Source: Rhodopila sp. | Lineage (GTDB): Bacteria > Pseudomonadota > Alphaproteobacteria > Acetobacterales > Acetobacteraceae | DNA length: 33,397 bases | Reading direction: 5' to 3' | Assembly (NCBI GenBank): GCA_031291715.1 | Contig: JARLIN010000179.1 | Span: 1 to 33,397, forward strand | Shown here: piece by piece, positions 9,173-18,339 of the stretch | Numbering within the stretch: the first letter of the stretch is position 1 | Layout of the letters: each line of letters starts with the position of its first letter | Program-made: the position numbers and the translations under genes | The notes under the pieces: generated by a model | The model's database searches: none | Told to the model about the DNA's origin: nothing | The model's input: only the letters and a program-made list of their open reading frames with translations

Positions 9173-9559
9173 TTAGGCGCGATCGGCGCTGATACGGCCG
9201 GCGCCGAACGCCACGACCTGCAGGAAGCCGCCCGCCATGCAGACGTTCTTCATGAAGTTGACCATCTGCTCCCGGCTTTCCGGGTGGTAGTGGGCGACCA
9301 TCGCGGTGGCGATGCACCACACAGCCAGTATCAGGCCGGTTGCCCGCGCCCTGTAGCCGACAAGGAACAGGATACCGGCGCCGATCTCGATAGCCAGTGT
9401 CAGGGCGTAGGCGGCGCCCACCATCGGCAGGTGATGGCTCGCGAGGTAAGCCATCGTGTCACCGGGGTGGTACGCCTTCAGGATGCCTCCTTGGATGAAG
9501 ATTGCGCTCATGAGAACGCGTCCCAGGAGCCCAATCCAATCCATGGCGCCTGTCCTCAT
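9173..9559 (-). CDS. DoxX family integral membrane protein
   Basis: A 128-residue protein with four predicted membrane segments ([74 protein letters not shown]) and the family's N-terminal [15 protein letters not shown] pattern. DoxX-like proteins are small quinone- or redox-linked membrane proteins, but the biochemical role of this subgroup is not settled. The ATG at 9559 overlaps the ndk stop by 4 bp (ATGA), indicating coupling with ndk; an internal Met at 9544 is an alternative start. It is convergent with rsmA, leaving 141 bases between the two stops, in which I see only a weak 6-bp GC-rich inverted repeat and no T-run terminator. Confidence 0.82.
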   Translation of the reverse strand: MRTGAMDWIGLLGRVLMSAIFIQGGILKAYHPGDTMAYLASHHLPMVGAAYALTLAIEIGAGILFLVGYRARATGLILAVWCIATAMVAHYHPESREQMVNFMKNVCMAGGFLQVVAFGAGRISADRA

Positions 9560-9978
9560 CCGACAAGCTCTATCCCGGAGAAGAAGTAGGCGATCTCGGT
9601 GGCAGCGTTCTCGGCGCTGTCCGAACCGTGGACGGAGTTCGCTTCAATGTTCTCGGCGAACTGCGCGCGGATGGTCCCTGCGTCGGCTTTCTTCGGGTCG
9701 GTGGCGCCCATGACCTCGCGATTGCGGGCAACGGCATTCTCGCCTTCCAGGACCTGCACGACGACAGGGCCGGAGATCATGAAGGTGACCAGGTCGCGGA
9801 AGAACGGCCGTTCCTTGTGGACGCCGTAGAAGGCTTCGGCCTGCGCCTGGGTCATCTGGATCCGCTTCTGGGCGACGATCCGCAGCCCGGCTGCTTCCAG
9901 GACGGCGTTCACCTTGCCGGTGAGGTTCCGGCGGGTGGCATCCGGCTTGATAATGGAAAAGGTGCGTTCGGTCGCCAT
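9556..9978 (-). CDS. ndk: Nucleoside diphosphate kinase
   Basis: Transfers the terminal phosphate of ATP to other nucleoside diphosphates to balance NTP pools. The length of 140 residues is typical. Visible features are the start [18 protein letters not shown], the Kpn-loop region, [35 protein letters not shown], and the active-site His in NSVHGSDS (about residue 117). A strong Shine-Dalgarno (TAGGAGG, plus-strand bases 9984-9990 read on the minus strand) sits 5 bases upstream of the ATG. It is the first gene of a two-gene minus-strand unit with the DoxX gene, and divergent from the cys operon. Confidence 0.96.
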   Translation of the reverse strand: MATERTFSIIKPDATRRNLTGKVNAVLEAAGLRIVAQKRIQMTQAQAEAFYGVHKERPFFRDLVTFMISGPVVVQVLEGENAVARNREVMGATDPKKADAGTIRAQFAENIEANSVHGSDSAENAATEIAYFFSGIELVG

Positions 9979-10396
9979 CGCGGCCTCCTAGGGTTCAGGT
10001 TCGGGCGGCTGAGTAAGGGTTTGCGGGGCGGAGGGCAAGGCGGCATCATTTTTTGGCCGCCAGCGGCGAGACACCGAACAAGCAGTGTAGCAATTCGGTC
10101 ATACCGGCCATGAAAAAACCGGATGGCGCCAGGACCGTCGGCAGTTTCGGAACACGACCGATCGGAACGCCTTTCTGCCGGCCTGTGCAACCGGAGTGAA
10201 AACCACCAGCGATCCGGATGGGAAGAGGATGTATTGGCCAAACCCATGACGGACGGTCCCCGGCCGTGAAATTGGCCGTGGGACGGCCGGGTCATGCTGC
10301 GTCCAATCGTGATTTCAACCCGACTGCAAGCCTCGTATATGCCGGTTCCGGCCGACGATTTCTTGATCCGGCTGATGGTTTGCGGAGTCGGGCATC
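9979..10396. promoter_or_regulatory. Divergent ndk / cysH intergenic region with a structured element
   Basis: A 418-base gap without a credible gene, so it should hold the promoters of ndk (minus) and of the cys operon (plus). The clearest structure is at 10245-10296: outer arms CATGAC/GTCATG enclose a stem formed by GTCCC-CGGCC (10256-10265) and GGCCG-T-GGGAC (10274-10284) around the loop GTGAAATT. A smaller hairpin GGCGGC/GCCGCC lies at 10039-10061. Neither is followed by a T-run, so they do not look like simple terminators. I do not recognise a SAM, cobalamin or other named riboswitch. A 63-codon open frame inside the gap looks like chance. Confidence 0.45.
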
Positions 10397-11200
10397 GTGG
10401 CAGAGTTGATTGACGACCGCTGGAAAGATGATGCTCTCGTTACGTCCTCGGAAGAGAACATTGGCGAAACGTCCGGGATTTCCCTGAACGATGCTTTCGC
10501 CTTCCTCGACCCCATCGGCCGCCTTATGTTGCTGGCGCGCAATGTCGCCGGCCCGGTGGTGTTCACCACCAGTTTCGGGCTTGAGGATCAGGCGCTGACG
10601 CATTTGATCATTCAGGCAGGCATCGACTGCCGTTTCGCGACACTGGATACTGGAAGGCTGTTCCCCGAGACCCACGCGGTCTGGGCGGACACCGAGCAGC
10701 GCTACGGCATCCAGGTGCAAGCGTTTCATCCGCGGTCCGGCGCGCTTGAAGCGCTGGTGCGCGAGAATGGCATCAACGGCTTCTACCACTCCACCGATGC
10801 ACGTCACGCCTGCTGCGCGGTGCGTAAGATTGAGCCGCTCGGCCGAGCCCTGCGGGGCGCGGCGGCGTGGCTGACCGGTCTGCGCGCGGATCAGTCGGGC
10901 AACCGGCAGGCGCTGAACTTCGTGTCGTTCGATACCGAACGCCGGCTGCTGAAGGTGAATCCGCTGTTCGACTGGTCACGTGAGCGGGTGGCCGAACTGG
11001 TTGCAGATGAAGGGATTCCTTACAACACCCTGCACGACAAGGGCTTCCTGTCGATCGGCTGTGCGCCCTGCACGCGCGCCGTTGCACCTGGAGAGCCGGA
11101 ACGGGCTGGCCGATGGTGGTGGGAACAGGATCAGACGCGCGAATGCGGTCTGCACCTGACGCCGGACGGACGCCTGGTGCGCGCGGGGCAGCACGCATGA
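10397..11200 (+). CDS. cysH: Adenylylsulfate (APS) reductase, assimilatory
   Basis: Reduces activated sulfate to sulfite using thioredoxin or a similar donor. The protein has 267 residues and a GTG start. The nucleotide-binding region is [15 protein letters not shown] (about 57-71). Two cysteine pairs, CC at 139-140 and CxxC at 222-225, are the ligands of the [4Fe-4S] cluster that marks the APS-using branch, and the catalytic Cys is in ECGLH (C250). This predicts APS rather than PAPS as substrate, which agrees with the lack of an APS kinase in the operon. It overlaps cysD by 4 bp (ATGA). No sulfite reductase or regulator gene is adjacent. Confidence 0.93.
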   Translation: MAELIDDRWKDDALVTSSEENIGETSGISLNDAFAFLDPIGRLMLLARNVAGPVVFTTSFGLEDQALTHLIIQAGIDCRFATLDTGRLFPETHAVWADTEQRYGIQVQAFHPRSGALEALVRENGINGFYHSTDARHACCAVRKIEPLGRALRGAAAWLTGLRADQSGNRQALNFVSFDTERRLLKVNPLFDWSRERVAELVADEGIPYNTLHDKGFLSIGCAPCTRAVAPGEPERAGRWWWEQDQTRECGLHLTPDGRLVRAGQHA

Positions 11201-12099
11201 AAGGCCTGACGCATCTTCAACGCCTGGAAGCAGAGAGCATCCATATCTTCCGGGAGGTCATCGCAACCGCCGACAACCCGGTGCTGCTGTATTCCATCGG
11301 CAAGGACAGCGCGGTTCTGCTGCATCTGGCGATGAAGGCATTCTACCCCGCGCCGCTGCCGTTCCCGCTGCTGCATGTCGATACGACATGGAAATTCCGC
11401 GAGATGATCGAATTCCGCGACAGGCGTGCCAGGGAACTCGGCTGCAAATTGATCGTCCATGTGAACGAGGACGGTCTTAGAGCTGGGGTCAATCCGTTCA
11501 CCTCCGGTTCGCGTCTGCACACCGATGTCATGAAGACGCAGGGTCTGAAGCAGGCCCTGGACCGTTACAAATTCGACGCGGCATTCGGCGGCGCCCGCCG
11601 CGATGAGGAAAAATCCCGTGCCAAGGAACGGGTGTTTTCCCTGCGCTCCGCCGAACATCGCTGGGACCCGAAGAACCAGAGGCCGGAACCGTGGCACCTG
11701 TTCAATACCCGCAAGCGCTCCGGCGAAAGCTTCCGCGTCTTTCCGCTGTCGAACTGGACCGAAGCGGATGTCTGGGACTACATCGCCCAGGAAGACATCC
11801 CGGTGGTGCCGCTTTACTTCGCGGCCCCGCGTCCGGTGGTGCAGCGCGACGGCACGTTGATCATGCGTGACGACGACCGGATGATCCTTCGCCCCGGCGA
11901 ACACGTCGAGATCCGATCGGTCCGCTTCCGCACCCTCGGCTGCTACCCGCTGACCGGCGCGGTCGAGAGCGAAGCCTCCACGCTGTCTGAGATCATCGAA
12001 GAAATGCGTGGGTCCCGGTCTTCCGAACGCGAGGGCCGGGTGATCGACCATGACGGCGGTGCCTCGATGGAACAAAAGAAACAGGAAGGGTATTTCTGA
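11197..12099 (+). CDS. cysD: Sulfate adenylyltransferase subunit 2 (CysD)
   Basis: Catalytic subunit of ATP sulfurylase, forming APS from sulfate and ATP together with CysN. The 300-residue protein starts at the ATG overlapping the cysH stop; the frame is open upstream but that part only shadows cysH. It has the PP-loop signature [14 protein letters not shown] near residue 35, [35 protein letters not shown], and the conserved C-terminal [14 protein letters not shown] and SEREGR regions. The ending KKQEGYF is typical of CysD. The stop overlaps the cysN start by one base (TGATG). Confidence 0.96.
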   Translation: MKGLTHLQRLEAESIHIFREVIATADNPVLLYSIGKDSAVLLHLAMKAFYPAPLPFPLLHVDTTWKFREMIEFRDRRARELGCKLIVHVNEDGLRAGVNPFTSGSRLHTDVMKTQGLKQALDRYKFDAAFGGARRDEEKSRAKERVFSLRSAEHRWDPKNQRPEPWHLFNTRKRSGESFRVFPLSNWTEADVWDYIAQEDIPVVPLYFAAPRPVVQRDGTLIMRDDDRMILRPGEHVEIRSVRFRTLGCYPLTGAVESEASTLSEIIEEMRGSRSSEREGRVIDHDGGASMEQKKQEGYF

Positions 12100-13670
12100 T
12101 GAGCGCCGCGCTTTCCGTCACGGCGCCGGCGGTGCGCGAAGCCTCGCTGCTCCGCCTCCTGACCTGCGGGTCGGTCGATGACGGCAAATCTACCCTGCTC
12201 GGCCGCATGCTGTTCGATTCGAACGCGGTCCTGGAGGACCAGCTCGAAGCCCTGGACCGGGATTCACGCAAGTTTGGCACGCACGGGGAGCATCGCGACT
12301 TCGCCCTGTTGGTCGATGGGCTGTCTGCGGAGCGCGAACAGGGCATCACCATCGATGTCGCGTATCGCTACTTCTCCACGCCGCGCCGGTCGTTCATCGT
12401 CGCTGATACGCCGGGACACGAGCAATACACGCGGAACATGGCCACCGGTGCCTCGACGGCGGAGCTGGCGATCATCCTGGTGGATGCGCGGAAAGGGATT
12501 TTGCCGCAGACACGGCGCCATTCCTTCATCGTATCCATGGTGGGTGTGCGGCACGTCGTGCTGGCGGTCAACAAGATGGATCTGGTGGGCTTCGACCAGG
12601 GAATTTATGACGGCATCGTCGCGTCCTATACGGAAGCGGTGGCCTCGTTGGGATTCGAGACGATCGTTCCGATCCCGCTCTGCGCACGCGAGGGGGACAA
12701 CATAGCCGAGCGGTCGGCGCGGACGCCCTGGTATCGCGGCACGCATCTGCTGGAGTATCTGGAAACCGTAACGATTGGCGAGGCGCCGGACCAGGCAAAG
12801 CGGTTTCACTTCCCCGTCCAATGGGTGAACCGGCCGAACCTCGATTTCCGCGGCTATGCCGGCACGGTCGCGACCGGAACGATTCGCGTCGGCGATGGCG
12901 TGACTGTCCTGCCGAACCAGCGGCACAGCACGATCGCGCGGATCGTCACGGCGGACGGCGATCTGGCGGAAGCGTCCGCCGGCCAGGCGGTGACACTGAC
13001 GCTGGCGGACGAGGTCGATGTCTCCCGCGGCGATGTCATTGTGCACCAGGCCTCCGTGATGCAGGCCCGGAAAGGGATAACCGCCCGGTTGCTCTGGATG
13101 GTCGATCAGCCGCTGCGTCCCGGTCAGAGCTTCATCATCAAGCTGGGCACGGTCGAGGCGAACGCTGATGTCGCCAGGCTGCGTCACGCCGTGGACATCC
13201 ACAGCTTCCAGGACCACCCGGCCGACGCCCTGGCGATGAACGCTATCGGTGTCGTCGATCTGACGTTCGATAAGGCGATCGCCGCCACGGTCTATGGGCG
13301 GGACCGCGAACTCGGGTCGTTCATCCTGATCGACCGAATGACCAACCAGACAGTGGCGCTGGGCACGGTTCAGGAGGACCGGCCGAAGCAGGCGAACGAC
13401 AATGTCCGGGGGCGGGCCGTGCTGCGGCTGGTCGGGGCACCTGGCTCGCCACAGCGGCGGAATTTCTGGGCGTCGATGGGGCGCAAGGCGATCGAGGCGG
13501 TGGTGCTGTTTCTGGTTGTTGCCGCGCTGGCCCGGAATTTGTGGCTGGCGGTGGCGGTAACGGTGGCCGATCTGTTGCTGCGGCCGGTGGCGGACCGTGT
13601 GGCTGCCTGGGGGTGGCAGCATCTGTTCGCCGGGCATCGGCCTTCGTACACCGGCGGGCACGCGGATTAG
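12099..13670 (+). CDS. cysN: Sulfate adenylyltransferase subunit 1 (CysN) with hydrophobic C-terminal tail
   Basis: GTPase subunit that drives APS formation by CysD. 523 residues with G1 GSVDDGKST (24-32), G3 DTPGH (103-107), G4 NKMD (158-161), then EF-Tu-like beta-barrel domains II and III ending near residue 445. E. coli CysN is 475 residues. Here a further tail of about 75 residues (13446-13670) carries two hydrophobic segments (about 464-479 and 481-495) and a Trp/Arg-rich end. This is not an APS kinase domain: no second P-loop is present. In size and layout the tail resembles the small DUF2061-type membrane domain, but I am not sure of that match. It may anchor the sulfurylase at the membrane. 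Confidence 0.93.
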   Translation: MSAALSVTAPAVREASLLRLLTCGSVDDGKSTLLGRMLFDSNAVLEDQLEALDRDSRKFGTHGEHRDFALLVDGLSAEREQGITIDVAYRYFSTPRRSFIVADTPGHEQYTRNMATGASTAELAIILVDARKGILPQTRRHSFIVSMVGVRHVVLAVNKMDLVGFDQGIYDGIVASYTEAVASLGFETIVPIPLCAREGDNIAERSARTPWYRGTHLLEYLETVTIGEAPDQAKRFHFPVQWVNRPNLDFRGYAGTVATGTIRVGDGVTVLPNQRHSTIARIVTADGDLAEASAGQAVTLTLADEVDVSRGDVIVHQASVMQARKGITARLLWMVDQPLRPGQSFIIKLGTVEANADVARLRHAVDIHSFQDHPADALAMNAIGVVDLTFDKAIAATVYGRDRELGSFILIDRMTNQTVALGTVQEDRPKQANDNVRGRAVLRLVGAPGSPQRRNFWASMGRKAIEAVVLFLVVAALARNLWLAVAVTVADLLLRPVADRVAAWGWQHLFAGHRPSYTGGHAD

Positions 13671-13741
13671 GCCCCCGCGGATGAGGCAACATCGCCACAT
13701 GACATGACGAGGGTCCGGAGACGGGCTATCACCCGCCGATC

Positions 13742-16174
13742 GTGATCGACCTCGACCTCCCCGTCTCCGACGCCCTTCCCGCGCTGCATGCGACGCTGAA
13801 TGCCGGCCGCAACGCCGTGCTCGTCGCCCCGCCGGGTGCGGGCAAGACCACCCTGGTCCCGCTGGCCCTGCTCGACGCCCCTTGGCGCGGCGACGGCCGG
13901 ATCCTGATGCTGGAACCGCGTCGCCTCGCCACCCGCGCGGCCGCCACCCGCATGGCCTTCCTGCTGGATCAGCCGGTCGGGCGCACCATCGGCTACCGCA
14001 CCCGCCTCGACGGCGCCGGCTCCGCCGAAACCCGCGTCGAGGTCATCACCGAGGGCCTGCTGCTCCGCCGCCTGCAATCCGACCCCGGCCTGGACGGCGT
14101 CGCCGCGGTGATCCTGGACGAGATCCACGAACGCTCGCTGGAATCCGACCTGGCGCTGGCGCTGTGCCTTGACCTGCAACGGATGCTGCGCCCCGACCTT
14201 CGCCTTCTCGCCATGTCAGCCACCGCCGATGGCGCGCGGCTGTCCGGCCTGATGGACGCGGACATCGTCGAAAGTGCCGGCCGCATGTTCCCGGTCGCGG
14301 TGGAGCATCAGTCCCGCGATATCGCCCACCCGAGAGACCTGTCGGACGCCGTCGCCCGCGCCATCCGCGCCGCCTTGGCCGGGCACGAGGGCGACATCCT
14401 GGCCTTCCTGCCCGGCATGGCGGAAATCCGCCGCACCCAATCCGCGTTGGACGGCTGCGGAGCCCTGGTCCTGCCCTTGCACGGCGATCTGCCGCCGGCC
14501 GACCAGGACCGTGCGCTCCGCCCGGCGGATGGCCGCCGTGTCGTCCTGGCCACCTCCATCGCGGAAACATCCCTGACCGTTCCCGGCGTGCGAATCGTCG
14601 TGGATGGCGGCTGGCGTCGCACCCCTAGGCTCGATCCAGCGACCGGCCTGACCCGCCTGACCACCGCCCGCATCTCCCGCGCGGCCGCTGACCAGCGCGC
14701 CGGCCGCGCGGGACGGGAGGCACCTGGCATCGCGATTCGCGTCTGGTCGCCGGCCCTGCACCGGGGCCTGCCGGCCTTCGACCGCCCGGAAATCCTGGAG
14801 GCGGAACTCTCCGGCCTCGTGCTGGAATGCGCCACCTGGGGGACCGCGCCGGCCGACCTGCCGTTCCAGGACAGGCCGCCGGCCGGAGCGCTCGCCGCCG
14901 GGGCCGCGCTGCTGAAGGACCTCGGCGCATTGGATAGCCAGGACCGCATCACCGGCGCCGGCCGCGAGATGGCACGTATCGGCGCCCATCCCAGGCTGGC
15001 GGCGATGATGCTGGCCGCCGGGACTGCCGAACAGGCTGCGCTGGCCGCCGACCTTGCCGCGCTGCTCGAAGAACGCGACCCGCTCCGCACCCAGGAAGCG
15101 CCCGCGGACATCGCCACGCGCATCGCGGCGATCGCGTATGGCGACCCCAACGCCGACCGGGGCGCCCTGTCCCGCATTCGCCGCGCGGCCAGCCAGTATC
15201 GCCGCCGCATGCGGGTCCCATCGGACACCCGAGCTGCCGGCGAACCTGGCCCGCTGCTGGCCGCCGCCTTCCCCGACCGCATCGCCCAGCGCCGAGGGGA
15301 ACCCGGGTCCTTTCGCCTCTCCGGTGGCGGCAGCGCCCGCATTCCTATCACCGACCCGCTCGCCAAGGCGGGTCTGCTGGTGGCGGCCTCGCTGGAACTG
15401 AAAACCGCGTCCCGCATCCGCCTGGCCGCCCCGCTCGATCCCGACGCCTTGCCACCGTCGCTCGCCGCGCGTGTGACGGAGCAGGTGGAGTCCGGCTTCG
15501 ACTCGGTCACCGGGACCGTCCTGGCGCGCCGCCGCCGGCGCCTTGGCACGCTGATCCTGTCCGATCGCACGGAAGCCGGCGACCCGGCGCAGGTGGCAGA
15601 AGCGCTGGCCAACGCTGTCGCGGGCCAAGACCTCCGCAAGCTGCCTTGGACTGACGCGACCCGCCAGCTCCAGGCTCGCGTCGCATTAATGCGAGAGATC
15701 GAACCCGGCGCCGGCTGGCCGGACCTGAGCGATACGGCATTAAAAGCCACGATCCAGGACTGGCTGACACCCTATCTGTCCGGCGTCACCCGCATGGCCG
15801 AGATGGAAAAGCTGGACCTGCACGCCATCCTGCGTGGCCTGATGTCCTGGGATCTCGCGTCGCGCCTGGATCGCGACCTGCCGACCCATCTGCCTCTGCC
15901 AACCGGCCGTGCCGCGATCGACTATGCCGAGGCGCCCCCTTTGGCCTCGGCCAAGGCGCAGGCTTTCTATGGTATGGCGACGACGCCGCGATTGGCGGGT
16001 GGCCGGATCCCGCTGCGGCTTGCCCTGCTGTCTCCGGCCGGGCGGCCGATCGCCGTCACGGCCGACCTCGGCGGCTTCTGGAAAGGTGCCTGGGCCGATG
16101 CCCGCCGCGACATGCGCGGACGCTATCCGAAGCACCGCTGGCCGGAAGACGGCGGCAATCCAACTGAAAACTGA
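13742..16174 (+). CDS. hrpB: ATP-dependent RNA helicase HrpB
   Basis: DEAH-box helicase of the HrpA/HrpB group, 810 residues from a GTG start. Motifs in order: Walker A APPGAGKTT (about 30-38), EPRRLATRAAA (Ia), DEIHERSLESDLAL (DEIH box), SATADGARL (III), helicase C-domain with LPLHGDLPPADQD and TSIAETSLTVPG, QRAGRAGR (VI), then the HA2-like region and the HrpB C-terminal domain (WARDMRG-like WADARRDMRGRYPKHRWPEDP pattern near the end). In E. coli HrpB is non-essential with no settled RNA substrate. It stands 71 bases after cysN and 83 bases before the protease gene, so it may be cotranscribed with neither. Confidence 0.93.
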   Translation: MIDLDLPVSDALPALHATLNAGRNAVLVAPPGAGKTTLVPLALLDAPWRGDGRILMLEPRRLATRAAATRMAFLLDQPVGRTIGYRTRLDGAGSAETRVEVITEGLLLRRLQSDPGLDGVAAVILDEIHERSLESDLALALCLDLQRMLRPDLRLLAMSATADGARLSGLMDADIVESAGRMFPVAVEHQSRDIAHPRDLSDAVARAIRAALAGHEGDILAFLPGMAEIRRTQSALDGCGALVLPLHGDLPPADQDRALRPADGRRVVLATSIAETSLTVPGVRIVVDGGWRRTPRLDPATGLTRLTTARISRAAADQRAGRAGREAPGIAIRVWSPALHRGLPAFDRPEILEAELSGLVLECATWGTAPADLPFQDRPPAGALAAGAALLKDLGALDSQDRITGAGREMARIGAHPRLAAMMLAAGTAEQAALAADLAALLEERDPLRTQEAPADIATRIAAIAYGDPNADRGALSRIRRAASQYRRRMRVPSDTRAAGEPGPLLAAAFPDRIAQRRGEPGSFRLSGGGSARIPITDPLAKAGLLVAASLELKTASRIRLAAPLDPDALPPSLAARVTEQVESGFDSVTGTVLARRRRRLGTLILSDRTEAGDPAQVAEALANAVAGQDLRKLPWTDATRQLQARVALMREIEPGAGWPDLSDTALKATIQDWLTPYLSGVTRMAEMEKLDLHAILRGLMSWDLASRLDRDLPTHLPLPTGRAAIDYAEAPPLASAKAQAFYGMATTPRLAGGRIPLRLALLSPAGRPIAVTADLGGFWKGAWADARRDMRGRYPKHRWPEDGGNPTEN

Positions 16175-16257
16175 TCCAGGGAATTCTTGTTACAGCCCTG
16201 GCCACATGCCATTTGCATTCTGATCTGCGCTGCTCACCCGGAGAATCGTCCCTCGCC

Positions 16258-17355
16258 ATGCCAGCCGACGCATCGTCCCTACGGCCGAATCCCATGTCCT
16301 GGCGGCAAATGTCCCGAGGCGTGATCCTGTGTCTGGTCCTGCTCGCGACCGCCTGCAGCCCCGACGACGCGCTGGCCCGCAGCGCGCCGGAAAGCCTTTC
16401 GCCGCTGGTCAAGAAAGTGCTGCCGGCGGTGGTGAACATCGCGGTCACCGAGACCGTGTCCAGCGGCGACATGTTGGGCGAACTGCCGCCGGAACTGCGT
16501 GACACACCGCTGGGCCGTGAATTCCGCCGCCGCTTCGGCAATCGTCGCGAGCAGGTGGCCGGCGCCGGATCTGGCTTCGTCATCGACCCCTCCGGCATCA
16601 TCGTCACCAACAACCATGTGGTCGATCACGCCGATAAGATCGTCGTCTCGCTGACCGACGGCCGCCAGTTGCCGGCCAGGGTGCTGGGCCGCGACGAACT
16701 GACCGACGTCGCGGTGATCAAGGTGGAAAGCCCCGACGCGCTGCCGAGTGTCACCTGGGGGGACTCACGCTCGGCGGAGGTCGGTGACTGGATCCTCGCG
16801 GCGGGCAACCCGTTCGGGCTGGGCGGATCGGTGTCGGTCGGCATCATCTCGGCCCAAGGGCGCGACCTCGGTTCCGGCCCGTTCGACAACTTCCTGCAGC
16901 TGGATGCGCCGATCAATCCGGGCAACTCCGGTGGACCGGTGTTCAACATGGACGGCCAGGTGATCGGGGTCAGCTCGGTCATCGTCTCCCCTACGGGCGC
17001 GTCGGTCGGCATCGGCTTCGCCATCCCCAGCGATACCGTCAACCGGATCGTCACCCAGCTTCTTAGCAAGGGCACGATCGACCGCGGCTGGCTGGGCGTG
17101 TCGGTGGAGGACAAGGAAAACGGCGTGACGATCGCCAGCCTGGACCGCAACGGACCGGCGGCGAAAGCGGGGATCAAAGCTGGTGATGTGGTGATTGCCA
17201 TCAACGGCGAGCACATCGACACCTCCCAAAGGCTGATCCGCGCGGTCGCCCTGGTGCCGCCAGGAAACGCTATTCGCGTCACCGTCCGCCGCCAGGGGCG
17301 GGAGATGGAATTTTCGATCAATGTCGGCCGCCGGCCGACCGAACAGGCAGGCTAG
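16258..17355 (+). CDS. Do-like (DegP/DegQ/DegS-type) periplasmic serine protease
   Basis: Envelope quality-control protease. From ATG 16258 it has 365 residues, with the catalytic triad H120 (NNHVV), D150 (LTDVAVIK) and S224 (GNSGGP), then one PDZ domain (GWLGVSVED to VRRQGRE). Classical DegP has two PDZ domains, so this is closer to the one-PDZ DegS/HtrA form. A hydrophobic segment (VILCLVLLATACS) gives either a signal peptide or, less clearly, a lipoprotein Cys (A-T-A-C is a weak lipobox). ATG 16294 is also a plausible start, and a TTG at 16213 is less likely. The two-component pair immediately downstream suggests a link with envelope stress signalling; that is inference. Confidence 0.9.
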   Translation: MPADASSLRPNPMSWRQMSRGVILCLVLLATACSPDDALARSAPESLSPLVKKVLPAVVNIAVTETVSSGDMLGELPPELRDTPLGREFRRRFGNRREQVAGAGSGFVIDPSGIIVTNNHVVDHADKIVVSLTDGRQLPARVLGRDELTDVAVIKVESPDALPSVTWGDSRSAEVGDWILAAGNPFGLGGSVSVGIISAQGRDLGSGPFDNFLQLDAPINPGNSGGPVFNMDGQVIGVSSVIVSPTGASVGIGFAIPSDTVNRIVTQLLSKGTIDRGWLGVSVEDKENGVTIASLDRNGPAAKAGIKAGDVVIAINGEHIDTSQRLIRAVALVPPGNAIRVTVRRQGREMEFSINVGRRPTEQAG

Positions 17356-17542
17356 TGTCCTGCCCCCAAGGTTCGTCGCATCATGCGGCGAGCTTCGGGG
17401 ATCAGCAGGCCACTGGGAATAAGGAGCTAGCGCCTCCAATCTGAGGATCGCCCACTATGGCGAACTTCAGATTCGAGACACCAGCATCCGATCGTGGAGC
17501 GCCGAGAGGTACGAAGCGTGAAGCGGATGTTACGAGGGTAAA

Positions 17543-17548
17543 GAGGAG
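17543..17548 (+). promoter_or_regulatory. Shine-Dalgarno of the response regulator gene
   Basis: The purine block GAGGAG lies 6 bases before the ATG at 17555 and settles the start of the response regulator. The 199-base leader between the protease stop and this start has stops in all frames for any long ORF and holds the short palindrome CGCATCATGCG (about 17378-17388). I see no clear promoter or terminator in it. Confidence 0.6.
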
Positions 17549-17554
17549 AACAGA

Positions 17555-18238
17555 ATGCGCATCCTGGTGGTCGAGGATGACAAGGACGTCGCCGGCTTCG
17601 TCGTGCGCGGCTTACGCGAGGCCGGTCATGTGGTGGAGCACGCGGATAACGGCCGGGACGGGTTGTTTTTGGCCGCCAGCGAAGCATTCGACGCGGTGAT
17701 CCTGGATCGGATGCTGCCCGGCGGCATCGACGGGCTGAAGATCCTGGAAACCCTGCGCGGACAAAAGAATACCGTGCCGGTGCTTATCCTGTCCGCGTTG
17801 GCCGAGGTCGATGACCGGGTGAAAGGCCTGAAAGCCGGCAGCGACGACTACCTGACCAAGCCGTTTGCTTTCGCCGAGCTGCTGGCGCGGGTGGAAGCGC
17901 TGAACCGCCGCGGCAAGGGCGAGGGCCCAGTCACCAAGCTGGTGGTGGAAGACCTGGAACTCGATCTGCTGTCGCGCCAGGTGAAGCGGGCCGGGCAGAA
18001 GATCGACCTGCAACCGAGGGAATTCCGCCTGCTGGAATATCTGATGCGTCACGCTGGCCAGGTGGTGACACGCACCATGCTGCTGGAGGGCGTCTGGGAC
18101 TACCATTTCGATCCGCAGACAAACGTGATCGACGTTCATGTCTCCCGCCTGCGGCAGAAGGTGGACAAGCCGTTTCCGACCGGGCTGATCCATACCGTGC
18201 GTAATGCGGGCTACATGTTGCGGGCGGAACAGCCGTAG
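17555..18238 (+). CDS. OmpR/PhoB-family response regulator
   Basis: DNA-binding response regulator of 227 residues. The receiver domain has the acidic pocket E7-D8-D9, the phospho-acceptor D51 (VILDRMLPGG), a conserved Ser/Thr position (LILSAL) and K102 (LTKPF). A winged-helix output domain follows (about 128-222: LDLLSRQVKRAG to VSRLRQKVDKP to TVRNAGYML). It is followed after 101 bases by the histidine kinase, making a cognate pair. The signal and regulon are unknown; the neighbouring Do-like protease makes envelope stress a reasonable guess. Confidence 0.93.
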   Translation: MRILVVEDDKDVAGFVVRGLREAGHVVEHADNGRDGLFLAASEAFDAVILDRMLPGGIDGLKILETLRGQKNTVPVLILSALAEVDDRVKGLKAGSDDYLTKPFAFAELLARVEALNRRGKGEGPVTKLVVEDLELDLLSRQVKRAGQKIDLQPREFRLLEYLMRHAGQVVTRTMLLEGVWDYHFDPQTNVIDVHVSRLRQKVDKPFPTGLIHTVRNAGYMLRAEQP

Positions 18239-18339
18239 TATCTTCTTGCGATGGTGCAGGCACATTGGCGGAGCAATCGAATCGTTAGCGGCGACGTGCC
18301 TGCCAATCCCCGCTATGACGATGATCCAGGCCCTCAGAC

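Noticed and set aside
10180-10300. Cobalamin or SAM riboswitch before cysH
   Set aside because: I looked for the conserved cores and did not find them; only unassigned hairpins remain.
10218-10409. 63-codon frame between ndk and cysH
   Set aside because: No ribosome site, no recognisable sequence, and it overlaps the structured element and the cysH start.
12099-13670. Bifunctional CysNC (sulfurylase plus APS kinase)
   Set aside because: The extra C-terminal part is only about 75 residues, is hydrophobic and lacks an APS kinase P-loop.
14216-15750. Long minus-strand frames opposite hrpB
   Set aside because: They cover hrpB in the other strand, consist of Arg/Ala/Gly-rich sequence and show no motif.
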